Shown here piece after piece: positions 12,625-24,579 of a DNA stretch of 64,000 nt (its first letter is position 1; the number at the start of each line of letters is the position of its first letter). Source of the DNA: Lanius collurio (lineage: Eukaryota > Chordata > Aves > Passeriformes > Laniidae); assembly GCA_020086605.1 (NCBI GenBank), contig JACBWW010000051.1, forward strand, positions 4,491,261 to 4,555,260, in the 5' to 3' direction. Below the pieces are notes generated by a model, which saw nothing but the letters and a program-made list of their open reading frames with translations, was not told the origin of the DNA and did no database searches. A program made the position numbers and the translations under genes.

Positions 12625-13064
12625 TCCCCAGCATGGGTGCTCCAAGGGCTGGAGCCCCTCTGCTCTGGAGCCAGGCTGGGGGAGCTGGGGCTGTTCAGCT
12701 GTAGAAGGGAAGGCTCCAGGGAGACCTTAGAGCCCCTTCCAGGTCCTAAGGGGGCTCCAGGAGAGCTGGAGAGGGACTTTGGACAAGGGATGGAGTGATA
12801 GAACAATGGGGGAATGGCTTCCCATTGCCAGAGATCAGCATTAGATGGGATATTGGGAAGAATTCTTACCTGTCAGGGTGGTGAGGCCCTGGCACAGGTT
12901 ACCCAGAGAAGCTGTGGCTGCCCCTGGATCCCTGAAAGTGTCCAAGGCCAGGCTGGACGGGGCTTGGAGCAGCCTGGGACAGTGGAAGGTGTCCCTGCCC
13001 ATGGCAGGGGTTGGACTGGCTGATCTTTCAGGTCCCTTCCAACACAAACCCTTCTGTGATTCTG
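12625..13064 (+). mobile_element. CR1 LINE 3' fragment
   Basis: It has GGGGCTGTTCAGC near 12687, GAGGCCCTGGCACAGGTTAC near 12882, GGGGCTTGGAGCAGCCTGG, and the terminal GGTCCCTTCCAACACAAACC, ending in TTCTGTGATTCT at about 13062. It is the same subfamily as the copy at 10090. Confidence 0.88.
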
Positions 13065-14059
13065 AGGGGGCTCCTGTCTGTGACTTTGGATGGTGGTTGC
13101 ATCATCTCTTTGGTGTCTGAGGAGAGGCATTATGGGGGCTGAGCAGTTTGAGCCCTTGGTACCACTCTTTTCCTGTAACCACTCACATGTCAGAGGGGTG
13201 CAGGCTTGGCTCCTTGGGAGCAATCCCGAGACCTTCTGCCAGGATTCACAGCCCTCCCTCCACTGCCAAGCCCTGAGGGATCTCTGGATGGGGAAATTTG
13301 TACCTGAGTCTGCATGATAAGAAAATACAGACCTTCAGACTTTCACCTGCACATGTGTCTACAAGGGGCTGGCAGGAGCTTTCAGAGGTGGCCTAATCCC
13401 TGCTCACACCTGAAGATGGGACCAGTTCTTTTGTAGGTCATTGCCAACAGAGGCTTCTCCAGCCTGCTCCTAAAATGCCTGCCTGTGCCCCCTGTGTGTT
13501 TTACAGGATGGGGTGCTGGCTGTGGTTCAGAGTATCTAATTATTTCCAGGCTTAAACGCTCAGAAACCAAGGGAGCCTTGCAGAAGCTTGTGGCAGTGAA
13601 GGGTTCAGTGACGGAGCAGACTCTGCCAGGCTCAGCTGCCACGCTCTCCGTGGTAGGAAGTGTTTACATCCTCACACGTGTAGATCACCTAATCTCTGTC
13701 TTGGGATCTCTCTGCTGTCTCACAAGTCTACACCCAGCTGTTGTTTAATTAAAAAATAAGCAGACAGGTATTCACAGGGAAAATTAAGCTGTTTTGTTCC
13801 TTATGTGTCCTTGATGCTCTCCTGGCATCTTATCTGGGGACAACAGCTCTAAGCCTTGAATTTGTATTTATTTTTGCCTTGCAAAGCCAGCAGTTTTAAT
13901 TGGGAACAACCCCCTGGAACAGTGAATGTCCCATACCATGCAGACTGGCCATGGTGTTAGAGAGGAACACTGCCTTGTCTCCCCTTTGCCCTGCCTGATG
14001 GCCTGTGAGGTTCAGGGGATGTGGCTGCAGCTCATGTTCAGTTCCATGTCTTGGGCAAC

Positions 14060-14430
14060 TGCTGAGTGCACTTGGCTTCTTCAGCCCTGGAGCAGAGGAG
14101 GCTGAGGGGAGAGCTGAAGGCAGTCTGCAGCTTCTGCACGAGAGGAAGCAGAGGGGCAGCACCAATGACAGGGACAGGACCCGAGGGAATGGCTGGAGCT
14201 GTGTCAGAGCAGGGTTAGGTTGGGTATCAGGGAAAGGTTCTTCCCCCAGAGGGTGCTCAGGCACTGACCAGACTCCCCAGGGAATGGTCACGGCCCCAAG
14301 GCTGCCAGAGCTCCAGGAGTGCTTGGACAAAGCAAATGTGGGATTGTTGGGGAGTCACAGGGCCAGAAGTTGGACTGGATGGTCCTTGTGTGTCCCTTCC
14401 AACTCAGCATATTCTATGACTTCACGATAC
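14060..14430 (+). mobile_element. CR1 LINE 3' fragment (second subfamily)
   Basis: It contains GGAGCAGAGGAGGCTGAGG, GTTGGGTATCAGGGAAAGG, CAGAGGGTGCTCAGGCACTG and CCAGAGCTCCAGGAGTGCTT, with the tail GTGTCCCTTCCAACTCAGC and ATTCTATG. It is closely similar to the copy at 48120-48540. Confidence 0.87.
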
Positions 14431-17400
14431 AGCTTTGTGTAGCTGTGCAAAGCCAGCCTTGACACCAAATACAGCCCATGTTGTGCTGTGAAATAGGGTC
14501 AGGAGGGTCAGGAGAACCAGAGAAAGATCTGTGTAGGGCACTCAAGGTCATGAGGAAAGGCAACACGAGCTACTGATGATTTCCAGTGCAGCAGAGCCAG
14601 CTGACCAGAAGCTAAAAGGTGGGACTGAATCCTTTGTAACAGAAGGTGTTTGTCCACAGACACAGACCAGGTGACCTGTCCTTTGAGTTTTGTGTCCTTT
14701 CAGTGAAGCTGGAAGTACAACTCACACCCTAGATGTGTGGGGACCTACAGATGTGAGCTCTCAGTACATTTGTCAGGGCTTGACAAACCCGGGGATGCCA
14801 ATGGGAGGAGACAAGAGCTGTCTCCATATTCCCTGAGTCAGCAGAGCTTCTCCATCTGGTGGCTTTAGGAGAGACAAAGAAGAATAAAGTTAAAAGGCTG
14901 ATTTTCAAAGGTTGGAGGAGTTGAATCTCCTCGATTAAGGCACTGTAAAACACTGTGATCATCAAGCCCACCCCAGGTGTTTGTTTTGAACCAACCCAGG
15001 ACCTCTGCTGAGTGGGGACCTGAGGCTGCTGGGTGCATGAAGCCCAAGCTTCCCTGGACACCCTCTCAAGTGGATCAACTGGGGCAGAGTTTAGAGATGG
15101 TCCAACTGAAGAAGGGTTTCCCCCCAAGGACAGACAAACCAGGACAGGACTTCTTTCCTTTGAACTTCTCCTGCAGGAATGCCAAGCTTTTCCCCCAGAT
15201 CCCCCACCCCCCCCCCACGGTCCAACCCCCAGCTTTGTACCCTGAATTACTCCATCCCTACAGAGCAAATGCAGTGGAGCAGATCCAGCCATGGCTCTGC
15301 TAATGCCTGGAGGCAGACTAATGCCAGTCTTTTCCTTGGCATCTCCCACCTACAGCACCTCTGACCAGGGGAGCACTCATGGCCTGAGCTCCACCACACT
15401 CCTCCAGCAGCACCGGGCAGTTTTCATACTGGAAATTGGGATTTGCAGAGATGAAGTGAGTTGATGAAGGAAGTCAGAGCTGTGGGGAGGGAGAGGAAAA
15501 GAACCCAGGAAAGCTGTTAATCTGCCATTTTAATTTGCTGCACTGTACCCTGAGAACATCATCGTTGCTGAGCTACTACCCAGGTGCTCATCCAATGGGA
15601 ACTGCTGGAGATTTGCAAGCAGAAGAGCTTTAAACAAGAGATGAGGCAGATTAAGCCTGATGCCCCATCAGATTCTCCATCTCTGGGTCCCTGATCTACC
15701 AAAAGGCACCTTTCCTACTTTGCATATAATGTGAACTATTGTATAAATATTTAGTCACTCTGTTGGGAACATTAATTATAAATGGAGACGCAGCTTTTGA
15801 AAGCTGCCTGTAGGTCTGGGCACCCAATTTCCATTAATTTTAATGAGAACCAGACATCCAAATCCCATTCGGTGGCTTTGAGCATCTCAGGCAGGAAGCT
15901 TCATCTGACACCCCCCACCTCCATTCTCCCCAGTCTGCAATTTAAGAGTGAGATTTGCAAATACCTTACAAATCCTGCAGATGCCTGGGTTGCCCTTGTG
16001 CTATGCCATTGTTGTCTGCTGAGGATGGTTGGGTGGGAGCTTCAGAAGTGTTTCTAATAAGTTCATCTAATCCATCCTGTTCTTTTCCTTTGCACTCCCC
16101 TCAGCACTTTGAAACAGCGATGCTTGAATGAACCCCCAGCCTGTGTGGTTTTTTGACAGAGAAGCTTTGATGCTTGTGAGTGGCAGCTGTGCAGAGCAGG
16201 TCTGAAATGAATGATTGAATTATCTGACTGATTAAAAATGTGCCGTGGCTTGGAAGATCTGACAGCAAGCATTCACTTAGGCAGCTCACATGAAAGAGAG
16301 CACACGTGCACGTAGGGTGTGTGTTTGTGTGTGCATAGGGAAAAACAGCCGGTGACATGGGACAGACACCCAGAGCAGCAGCTTCTTAAGCTCAGCATCC
16401 TTTCCAAAGCTCCAGATCTGCTGTGAGATGCTCAGCAAAGCTAAAACTCAGCGTGGTTGTGGAGATAATGATTATTTAGACAGACGTCAGCAGTGCTTTA
16501 GGAAATGGAAATTGAGCTAAAAAGTAGTGCAGGCTGGGGAACTACTTAACTGCATCTCAGTCCATCCTGGCCTGTGGCTGAGGAGGGATAAACTCTGCTG
16601 CTGGAACACAGATCCATCCCCTGTGCTGCAGGCACGTGCCATGGTGAGGAGCAGCCCCAGAGGCACCAGCTCCATGGGAACCTATCCCGTGATCCAGAGT
16701 ATGGAAAAACTTGAGCCCTGGTGCCTTTAGCTGTAAATGGCTGGAAGGATGGAGAAAGGAAGCTTGGTTTTGACTGTGCCCTCGATGCCATCAGTGATGG
16801 CAACAGCAGATGTGCCCATGCAGCCTTTCCAGACCTATCTCAGCTTCCTCACCTGTCCCCACAGATGCCTCACAGAAATTCAGCTCAGCTAGAACAGAAG
16901 AAAAATATCTGGAAGTGAATTGAATGAAAAAAATAAAAATAAAAGAAAAAATGGGATTTTTTGCAAATGAAATGTATTTCAGCTTAACAAGTTCACAGGT
17001 TCCTGCTGGAGTTCCATGCAGGGAAAAAAAAACATGTCAAAAAAGTTGCAGCCGTAGTTCTTCATTGTGAATGGTCTTCTAATAGTTTGCTGAAATTGAT
17101 TTTTTCCTAAATTGTTAAACTGCTCTTCATCTCCCTACTTACAGAAGATCACTATCTCCCCTGACCCCCAGCTCAGAAGAGGTGAGACACTGGGCTATAA
17201 CTAATTGCTTCATCAGAAATAGTTTTGGTTTGTTCTCTCAGCCGAGCCGCTGAATAATTTGCTCTTTGCCCCTTCCAGTGCCGTTGGTGCTGTTGGGTGT
17301 CTGTAACAGCTTCAGCCTTGCCCTTCGTGCTCCTGTCCCACTTCCAGTGGTCATTTCCACAAGACTAAATGCTGCAATAGTCCTAAGGGCACACAGAGCT

Positions 17401-17724
17401 AATGGGAACTCATTGGCATCTGTGTCATCTCTCCATCAACATCCCAAAATGTGCCTCTTATTGAACCCATTCTGGCAACCCAGGAACACTCAGAGCAGAG
17501 AAGGTGCTGGGATTCTGCTCGTGTAAAACCTCGTCATTGCTAATTGTCCCCCTGCAGCCCAAGTGTGGGAGCCCCAGGGCCCCTGTGCTCCTGTCCCCCA
17601 TTTCTGCCAGCCAGGACCTGGCTGCTGAGCTTAAATGAAACATCAGATCATTTGAATGCCCTCTTCCACCACCTGAAAATGTCTATTTATGGACTTTTAT
17701 ATTTTATAGACAATAGACAAGTTG
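14431..17724. other. Gene-free stretch
   Basis: No gene seen. It contains a C-run (about 15207-15217), AT-rich unique patches at 15530-15790 and 16910-17120 (A-rich AAAATAAAAATAAAAG near 16929), and a short GT-rich tract at 16315-16335. Confidence 0.55.
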
Positions 17725-17865
17725 TTGACACCTCATCCCTGGAAGTGTTCAAAGCTGGGTTGGACAGGACCTGGTCTAGTGGAAGGTGTGCCTGTCCATG
17801 GCAGGGGGGTGGAACAAGGATTTGAGATCCCTTCCAACCCAAACCATCCTACAATTCTATTAATA
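17725..17865 (+). mobile_element. CR1 LINE 3' end fragment
   Basis: CATCCCTGGAAGTGTTCAA, GTCCATGGCAGGGGGGTGG and the terminal TCCCTTCCAACCCAAACC followed by an ATTCTAT-like end are the CR1 tail. Confidence 0.87.
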
Positions 17866-18254
17866 CAACGTAAATCAGGTTTATAACTTCAAAAATTGTT
17901 TTTAATCCCCCTTTCCCTATCCCAAGTCTTTCAAAAATCAGAGCCAGAGGACCTGGCTGTGGCCTCTGGGCTGGACTCAGACTGACAATGAGCCTTAAAG
18001 GTGAGGGTAGATGGGCCAACACCTCCAGTCAGAGTCAGCGCTGCCCAGTACATGGACATGGGGATACCTTGGCCTGAGTTTTCTGCTGCCCTTGGTCACT
18101 GTACCTAATCCTACAGGCTGACCAGTCCTTGGCCTGGAAGATCCAGGGCCAGGGCCTCTCTTCCCACAGCTGAAGTGTCCTCACTTTCTGTGTCTTGGAC
18201 TGTCCCAGGCAAGTTTTCCTTCCATTGCTCTCTGCCCCTTCACATCAGTGCTCC

Positions 18255-18580
18255 AGAACCTGCTCACAGCCAGAAAAATTTAGTCCTCACACCCTCCAAA
18301 ATTCCCCTCCAGCTCTCTTGGAGATGCTTCAGGGGCTGGAAGGCCACAGAGAGGTCACCCCAAAACCTTCTCCAGGCTGAAAACCCCAACTCTTCTCAAC
18401 CTTTCTCCTTAGCAGAGCTGCTCCATCCCTCTGATCATCTTGGTGCCCCCTCTGGACTTGCTCCAACAGCTCCTTCCCGTGCTGGGACCCCGGAGCAGGA
18501 GGCAGAACATGTCCCAATATTCCACCAAGGGCTGCTCTTCCACTCAGGCTGGAGTGGCTGAGCCCTGGTGCAGACGGATC
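18255..18580 (-). mobile_element. CR1 LINE fragment, antisense, lacking the 3' tail
   Basis: The plus strand shows CCTTCTCCAGGCTGAAAACC then CAACTCTTCTCAACC, CATCTTGGTGCCCCCTCTGG and TGGACTTGCTCCAACAGCTC. This is the upstream part of the CR1 3' half in reverse orientation. The terminal tail is not present, so this copy is broken. Confidence 0.8.
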
Positions 18581-18759
18581 CCTGCAGACGGCCGGATCGA
18601 ACGGGGGGATGGACAAATAGCTTCCCTAAACAGCTTCATAACAAAGTGAAAGAAAATCCATGTTCCCAGAACAGCTTTTCAGCCTCAGGGAGAGATGCTG
18701 AAGGACTCGTGCTGCTGCCAATGTGCAGCCCCACAGTTTCTAAAAATGATAGATGATAA

Positions 18760-19200
18760 TTTTCTCTTACCAAAAGTATTGCAGTGAATTTGGTGTGATT
18801 CTGGATCAGGCCTCAACTGGACAGATAAAGGTGAATTGATTACTGAACTCCGAATTAATGGTGGCTTAAATGCCCTAATTGCATTTGTTCTGAGCAGAAT
18901 GTGATCCTAAATTGATAATATGTGTGCAAGGCAGTTGCAAGTGGTCAATTTTCCTAAGCTGGGAACAATTACAAACAAGAAATGATTGGAGGAAAACCGA
19001 GAAAAAAATGTGTGTTCTAAATGAGGGTTGCTTAAGAAAACTTGGATAGATGCTGTCTCCTCCACAGCATGCACACAGTTCTGCAGGCATTGAAGATATT
19101 CTTAGCTAAGAATCTATCATTGTTAAGGAAGAGAAAATCAGAAATAAATAATCAGTAATAAAAACCCAAATAGGAAAAAGAGGGATTTGGTAACAAAAGC
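18760..19200. other. AT-rich, repeat-free block, possible conserved regulatory element
   Basis: There is no ORF or repeat here. It contains homeobox- and POU-like motifs (GAATTGATTACTG near 18833, CCGAATTAATGG near 18850, CCTAATTGCATTTG near 18875). Such AT-rich unique islands in GC-rich bird DNA are often conserved enhancers, but no alignment was possible. Confidence 0.3.
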
Positions 19201-19684
19201 AATGAATTAACTGTTACATAATGCAGAGACCTGGAAGGCTAATCTGGAAGAGCAGTCAATGAAAATTATGTTTGGTGGCAATAAGGACTATTAGGGAGTG
19301 TGCATGTGTGTGTGTGGATATGTATGCCTGTCAGGAAAAAAATAAATGCTGCATGTTGGTTTTAGAAAAAGCTGGTAAAAGTAAAATAAATAAAATACTG
19401 GTAAAGCAGTATCTGCTCTGATACTGCAAAAAAAAATGTCCAGTCAAAGATTCAAGGCTCTGGAGAAAAGCAGGGTGATGGGTCCATATCCTACAGAGGG
19501 CATGGAAAGCTGCTTGCCCCAGCAGCAGCTAGGCAGTACATTAAATGGCAACTGGTAAATTGAAATGTTTGTACATGTCTAGGACTGGCAAAACTACATG
19601 GGGTGGTTTCATAAGGCATCATGAGAGATCCTGTTAGGGTGTTGGTACTTCATGCCTGTCAGTACCTGGGTGCTGCAGAAGGGG

Positions 19685-19842
19685 GTACCCAGAGAAGCTG
19701 TGGCTGCTCCATCCCTTGAAGGATGGACCGGGCTTGGAGCAACCTGGGCTAGTGGGAGGTGTCCCTGCCCATGGCAGGGGGTGGAACTGGATGGGCTGTA
19801 AGGTCCTTTCCAACCCTGGCCATGCTATGGTTCTATGAAATT
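19685..19842 (+). mobile_element. CR1 LINE 3' end fragment
   Basis: TACCCAGAGAAGCTGTGGC, GGGCTTGGAGCAACCTGGG, CCCATGGCAGGGGGTGGAAC and AGGTCCTTTCCAACCC, then GGTTCTATGA. A small internal deletion has removed part of the segment after the GTGGCTGCTCCATCCC motif. Confidence 0.87.
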
Positions 19843-22839
19843 AGTCCAACAAACCAGGGTGACATTTGTTTAGGTGAGATGATGGACGGCAGAGAGGAGG
19901 GGACTCCTAGCACAGGGATGTAATAAAAGATAGAAGAGGTGCTGCAGACCCCTTGGAGCCAGAAGAACAGCAGGCTCCCTGTGGGACCTCCAGGCACTTG
20001 CTCACATCAGCTGCTGAGGATACAGTTTTCATCCACTAAAAGTTACTGAAATTAGGACAAGTCAGATGCTGTGAGTGGTCAGGTCTGCTTGGGGAGCTGA
20101 TTTTGTGTCAGCAGTGGGCTCTCAGGAAGAGAAGTGCAAATTCATACACTCAGAAACCCTGGTGGGCAAAGGAAAGATGGTGTTTTGGAGGACAGGGACT
20201 CATTTGAAAGTTCCCAAGAAGGAAGATGGAGAGTGAGCAGAGTGCTCATCCAGCAGCATCAATCTTACCTTCTGCCAAAACCTGAAATGCCAGGAATGAT
20301 GACTCCCATATTCCAGACTGGGATTTCCCAGGCAGAAGTGCCTACACTGGGCAGGGAATCAAAAGCCTCCATGGCACATGGAGATTTGTTTTGCATGAGC
20401 GAGAGAGGTGACAAATCCCTGCACAGGAGATTAGTGCACAGTGTCCTGTTGGGACTTCCAGAGGGCTCTGGTGGCTGTGCTGGGCACTGGCCAGGCTGGT
20501 ACTCAACTCTGAGTCCTGGTTCAGCCCCCATGAAGTTCTTGAGGAGCTCAGAGAATGAATTGTGGTGTAGAAAACCAGGCTCCTGTAGAGCCCTAAACAA
20601 GTTTCACTTGAATGTATAACCAGGAGGGGGTTACAAGGGAAACTGGTCACAGCCTGTGGGGAAAGAAAAACTCCAGGGGGAACATTCTCGAAGTAGTTGA
20701 GCTTTTTTTGTCTAGGAAAAGCCAATGCTTGCAGGATGACCCCAGACACGGTGTTTAGGTGCAGGTGCTGGGGTTGGAGTTGTTTCACCTGTGAGGTAAT
20801 TGACTGTTGGGACTGTTTGTCTCAGGGTGAGGTGTTTTGTGTAGCTCTCTGCCCTCTGCCTACGCCTGTGACTGACAACAGCCCCCTTGGATGCAGAAAT
20901 TCTGGGTGTGCACTTTCTGAGCACGTCTTAACTCCAAGGACAGACATCACCCAGGACAAAGAACTGATCTTAAGTGTCAAGAGAAATGCAGACAAAGGCT
21001 CTCAAGGACTGACCCTTATTCTCCAGAGGGGCTGTTTTCCCCCTCCACAGCCCACACCACCTGCATGCAGCAAGGTCCTCATAAGGATTTCTCCTATTTA
21101 TGGCTTCCATCAAAGTGACTTGTACTGAAAGTTTGTGAATCCCAGCTGGGAAATCCAAGGGATTTCCTGAGAAAAACAGCTCATTCCTGGGTACAAAACA
21201 ATGCTAGCAATGGTTTCATAATGAGAATTGAGAAGGCTGAGCATCACCCAGGGGTGTCCTTGTGTGCCACACTAAACATCAGGAGCAGGGCATGGCTGGA
21301 AAGCTCTTTGTAACAGGGATTCAGCACTTCAAGCAGAGGCATTAAACTACAGTTAAGGCACTTTTAAAATGGTGAGAGAAGTCAATAAACCCTATGGGGC
21401 TGCAAGGTAAGTGGTCCTGTCTTCTCCACTCAGCAAAAGGGGAGCAGAATCTGTGGAGCTGCCAGCCTTGGAGCAGCCTTGGAGCTTGGGTTTGGTGGAT
21501 CCCATGGGGCTACATGAACATGCTCCTATCTTTTTTCCAGGTGTCCCCCTCTGCCCTCAGCTTAGCTGGAGTGTTGCCATGGTCTGTATAATGAAGGTGT
21601 TGAGTGGTCTGCAGTGTTTTGTGGTGCCTGCAGGTCCCTGTTGCCTGGCAGGTTCCCAGAGGGGTACTTTGAGTTGTTTGGGGGCTTGAGGGGTGGCTCC
21701 CCTGATGCTGGTATGGAGGGAAGGTGTCCTTACCTCAGGATGTCCCCTCTTCCTCAGAGAACTCGTGTCACAGGTGGCAAACAGCATCTGCACAGTCACC
21801 TGCACATCCAGACAGTTCAGCAGCCCACAGAGAATCACTGTAGTTCAGGAGTTTTCTTAATTGGAAGAAAATATTATGACATATTTGAGGCATCTGACAG
21901 ATGTACCAGGAGAAATGTCTGTACCCTGTTGCTGCCAGGAATGCCCAATCAATGGCAGGGACAGGCTCACTACCCTGCTGAAGGGAGGAGAGGAGGTTTC
22001 TCCCTGAATCCAGCTGTTGATACGCTCATTCCCAGGAGCAGAATGATTGATAACCCAGTTATTTGGAACCCACTAGTGGGTGTATTCTTAGAAACTAGAA
22101 CCTCGTTTTCTCATGCTGCAAAATGTCATTTCCTAGGACTGGCTGCACAGAAATTGGATTTTATTCCCTGCCTTCAGACCTGAACAGCACAACAGACTGA
22201 TAAATATTGATTGTGCTTGTATATTTTAATTTTTTTTTGGTGAAGCACCCTAACCTGATAATTGTTTGATTACAAATACATTAGAGTTGATCAGTGAGAG
22301 CAGCAGGACAGACTTCTATGATGGTGTAAGGCAAATGTCTTAGATGAAGAGGACCCTGTGGGAGGTTAAAAGCCCCAAACCTGGATTTGCCCAGCTTCTT
22401 GACCGTGGCCATTTTTGTGTGTCTCCAGCACAGTAACCTTCATTCACACTTGCATTTGCTGGAGAAGTCCTGAGCAGAGCTGCAGGGTGGCTCATTACAT
22501 GGTTCATTACCGATGCTATCCCTGGCACACAACCCCGTGTGCTGTGCTGGGGGTATCCCTGCTGGAAGGATCTCCGGCCGGGTTCTGCTGAGCTGCTCCA
22601 GGACATTAATTCACCTGATGGCTGCTCTCTGGTGTTGGGATGTCTGGCCACACATTGGAATGGTGGTTTTAATTTGGGATGCTGGGAGTTTGTCTGCTCC
22701 TTCAGCAATGCGTGTCCCCCGGAACAAGTTTTCCAAAAGAGGTGTCTAGGGAGAGGTTTTCTGCATGGAATCAGGAAGCCGTGGGCTGTCTCAGAACATG
22801 CATCTGGGGCAGACACCAAACCCTTCTCCCTCACTCAGA
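19843..22839. other. Gene-free stretch
   Basis: No recognisable exon, RNA or repeat. The ORF at 21614-22183 + (189 aa) has no similarity that I recognise and no supporting context. Confidence 0.55.
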
Positions 22840-22955
22840 GGTTCAATGGGACCTGGAGCAGCCTGGTCTGGTGGAAGGTGAACCTGTCCATGGCCTAGGC
22901 TGGAACTAGGTGGTGGTTCAGGTGCCTTCCAATCCTTCTATGGCTCTGTGACCCC
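22840..22955 (+). mobile_element. CR1 LINE 3' end fragment, diverged
   Basis: GACCTGGAGCAGCCTGGTC, GGTGAACCTGTCCATGG and TGCCTTCCAATCCTTCTATGG form a diverged CR1 tail, ending GGCTCTGTGA. Confidence 0.75.
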
Positions 22956-23490
22956 ACATCCCTGTGTGGCAGTCAGGGTGCACATCCTGGGTCCTGTGTG
23001 TCACCAAAACATGGGTGATTGCAGTACAAAGGTGTGTCAGCTCTGGGTGAAGGATCCTTGTAGCTGGCCACTGTCCCAGCTGGCCCAGGCTAAGGGACCA
23101 TTGGCTTGTGCTCCAACTGGGCAACTTGACCCAGAGAGCATCCACCACCCCTCACCTGTGCACCCACAGAAACCCCCATTGCATCACGGCCCCCAAAAGG
23201 CCAAGATGTGCTGTTGGCCCTAAACCACTGCTCTGTTAGTCTGGTAAAAGGGCCCTAAAGCAGGAAAAGCCTTGTGTGCCTGTGCCTCTCCACCCCACGC
23301 TGCATCCCCAGCCCTCTTGGTGAGCCACCTTCCAGCCTGTGGACAAAGCCATTGCCTTTGTGTGCAAGAGCTGCCAGGCTGGAGATGTGTCAGTGGTGGT
23401 GAGCAGGCACCAGGCTGGGAGAGGCTCTGGAGCCAGCTTGGCAGCACCGGGCAGCACTGCTGCTGGAGCCAGGGGGGCTCTTCAGCCAGG

Positions 23491-23537
23491 GATGGGGTGG
23501 GATGGGATGGGATGGGATGGGATGGGATGGGATGGGG
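23491..23537 (+). repeat. (GGGAT)n pentamer microsatellite, G-quadruplex-type
   Basis: About nine GGG or GGGG runs are separated by single T or AT spacers, which fits the G3+N1-7 pattern for a G-quadruplex on the plus strand. Confidence 0.9.
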
Positions 23538-23974
23538 CTGCAGCAGGTGGGAGTGTCCAGAGACATGGAGCAACTCAACCTGCAGTGCTGGGGTCTGCAC
23601 CAAGGTGGGTCCTTGAGGCACTGCCAGTGCTGCCCGTCTGCGTTTGGAAGTGCATCAGTTTTTAAAGACACTGAGAACATTTGGCAGGATTTCAACCCAA
23701 AACTTCAAGCCAGTGTCGGTTTGCAGGGTGACGATTTGCTGGCAGGAAGCAGAGCAGTCCCTCAGCGCCCTGCAGGTGCCCGTGGGGGGGACAAACCCCA
23801 GCACTCCGGGGACATCCCTGGCACCTCCTGCGCTGCGAGCGGAGCCTCCTGCCAGGGGCTCTGCCCGGGGCTTCGCCAGCCAGAGCTTTATTCCATCCTT
23901 TCCCTGGTCCATTCACCATGCCTCCCGCCTCCTCCCCCTCTCCCCGTCCCTCCCACCCTGCCTGCTGGATCCCC

Positions 23975-23975
23975 N
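23975..23975. other. Ambiguous base (n) in the assembly
   Basis: A single n follows CCCC and comes after a very pyrimidine-rich run from about 23920. It is an uncalled base and possibly hides a small collapse. Confidence 0.95.
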
Positions 23976-24465
23976 GAGAAGCTGAAGTGATATGACTGCA
24001 TCTGGACTGGAGTGGGGCTTCACTGCCGAGTGAGATCCTTCCTTGCCTCCTGTGTCTTTTTGTCTCTGCTGGGTTACAATTTCTTTTAATCTTGAATGAA
24101 GCGGTGCCGTATTAGAGGATTTAGAGGTCGAGCTGCTGGGAAGGGCGTGTGTTACCCCCACTCAGCACTGGGTTATTATCATAATTGTTCTATTAACATC
24201 TGCATCTCCCTGAATTTCTTCCACAAGTCTGGGAAGGAGGAAGGCATCAGAAGGACACATAGTTTTCTGGACACAGCTAGGGCTGGGAGTATACTTTCTA
24301 AAAGGATACCTGCCATGCCCACACCTCCCTGCCAGCTCCCACACCTTGGGGGACAAAAGGGAAAGGATGCTCTGATTTTAGCCATGTTTATCTTCCATTT
24401 TGCTGCCTCAACTTTGAGGATTCAAGGAGCCAGTCACCTGCTCATCACTGTGTCAGGGGAATGGC

Positions 24466-24577
24466 TTTTTTTTGTTGTTTTGGGTTTTTTGGGGTTTTTT
24501 GTTTGGTTTTTTTTTGGTTTATTTTTTGGTGGTTTGTTTTTTTGTTTTTTTTTTTTGTTATTATATTTATTTGCTTT
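24466..24577. repeat. T-rich low-complexity tract with GTTTT-type units
   Basis: The tract alternates T-runs with GG, GGTT and GTTT. It yields a Phe/Gly/Leu-only ORF that is not a protein. Confidence 0.9.
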
Positions 24578-24579
24578 GC

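Noticed and set aside
16315..16335. GT-rich tract as a microsatellite
   Set aside because: Too short and interrupted to call with confidence.
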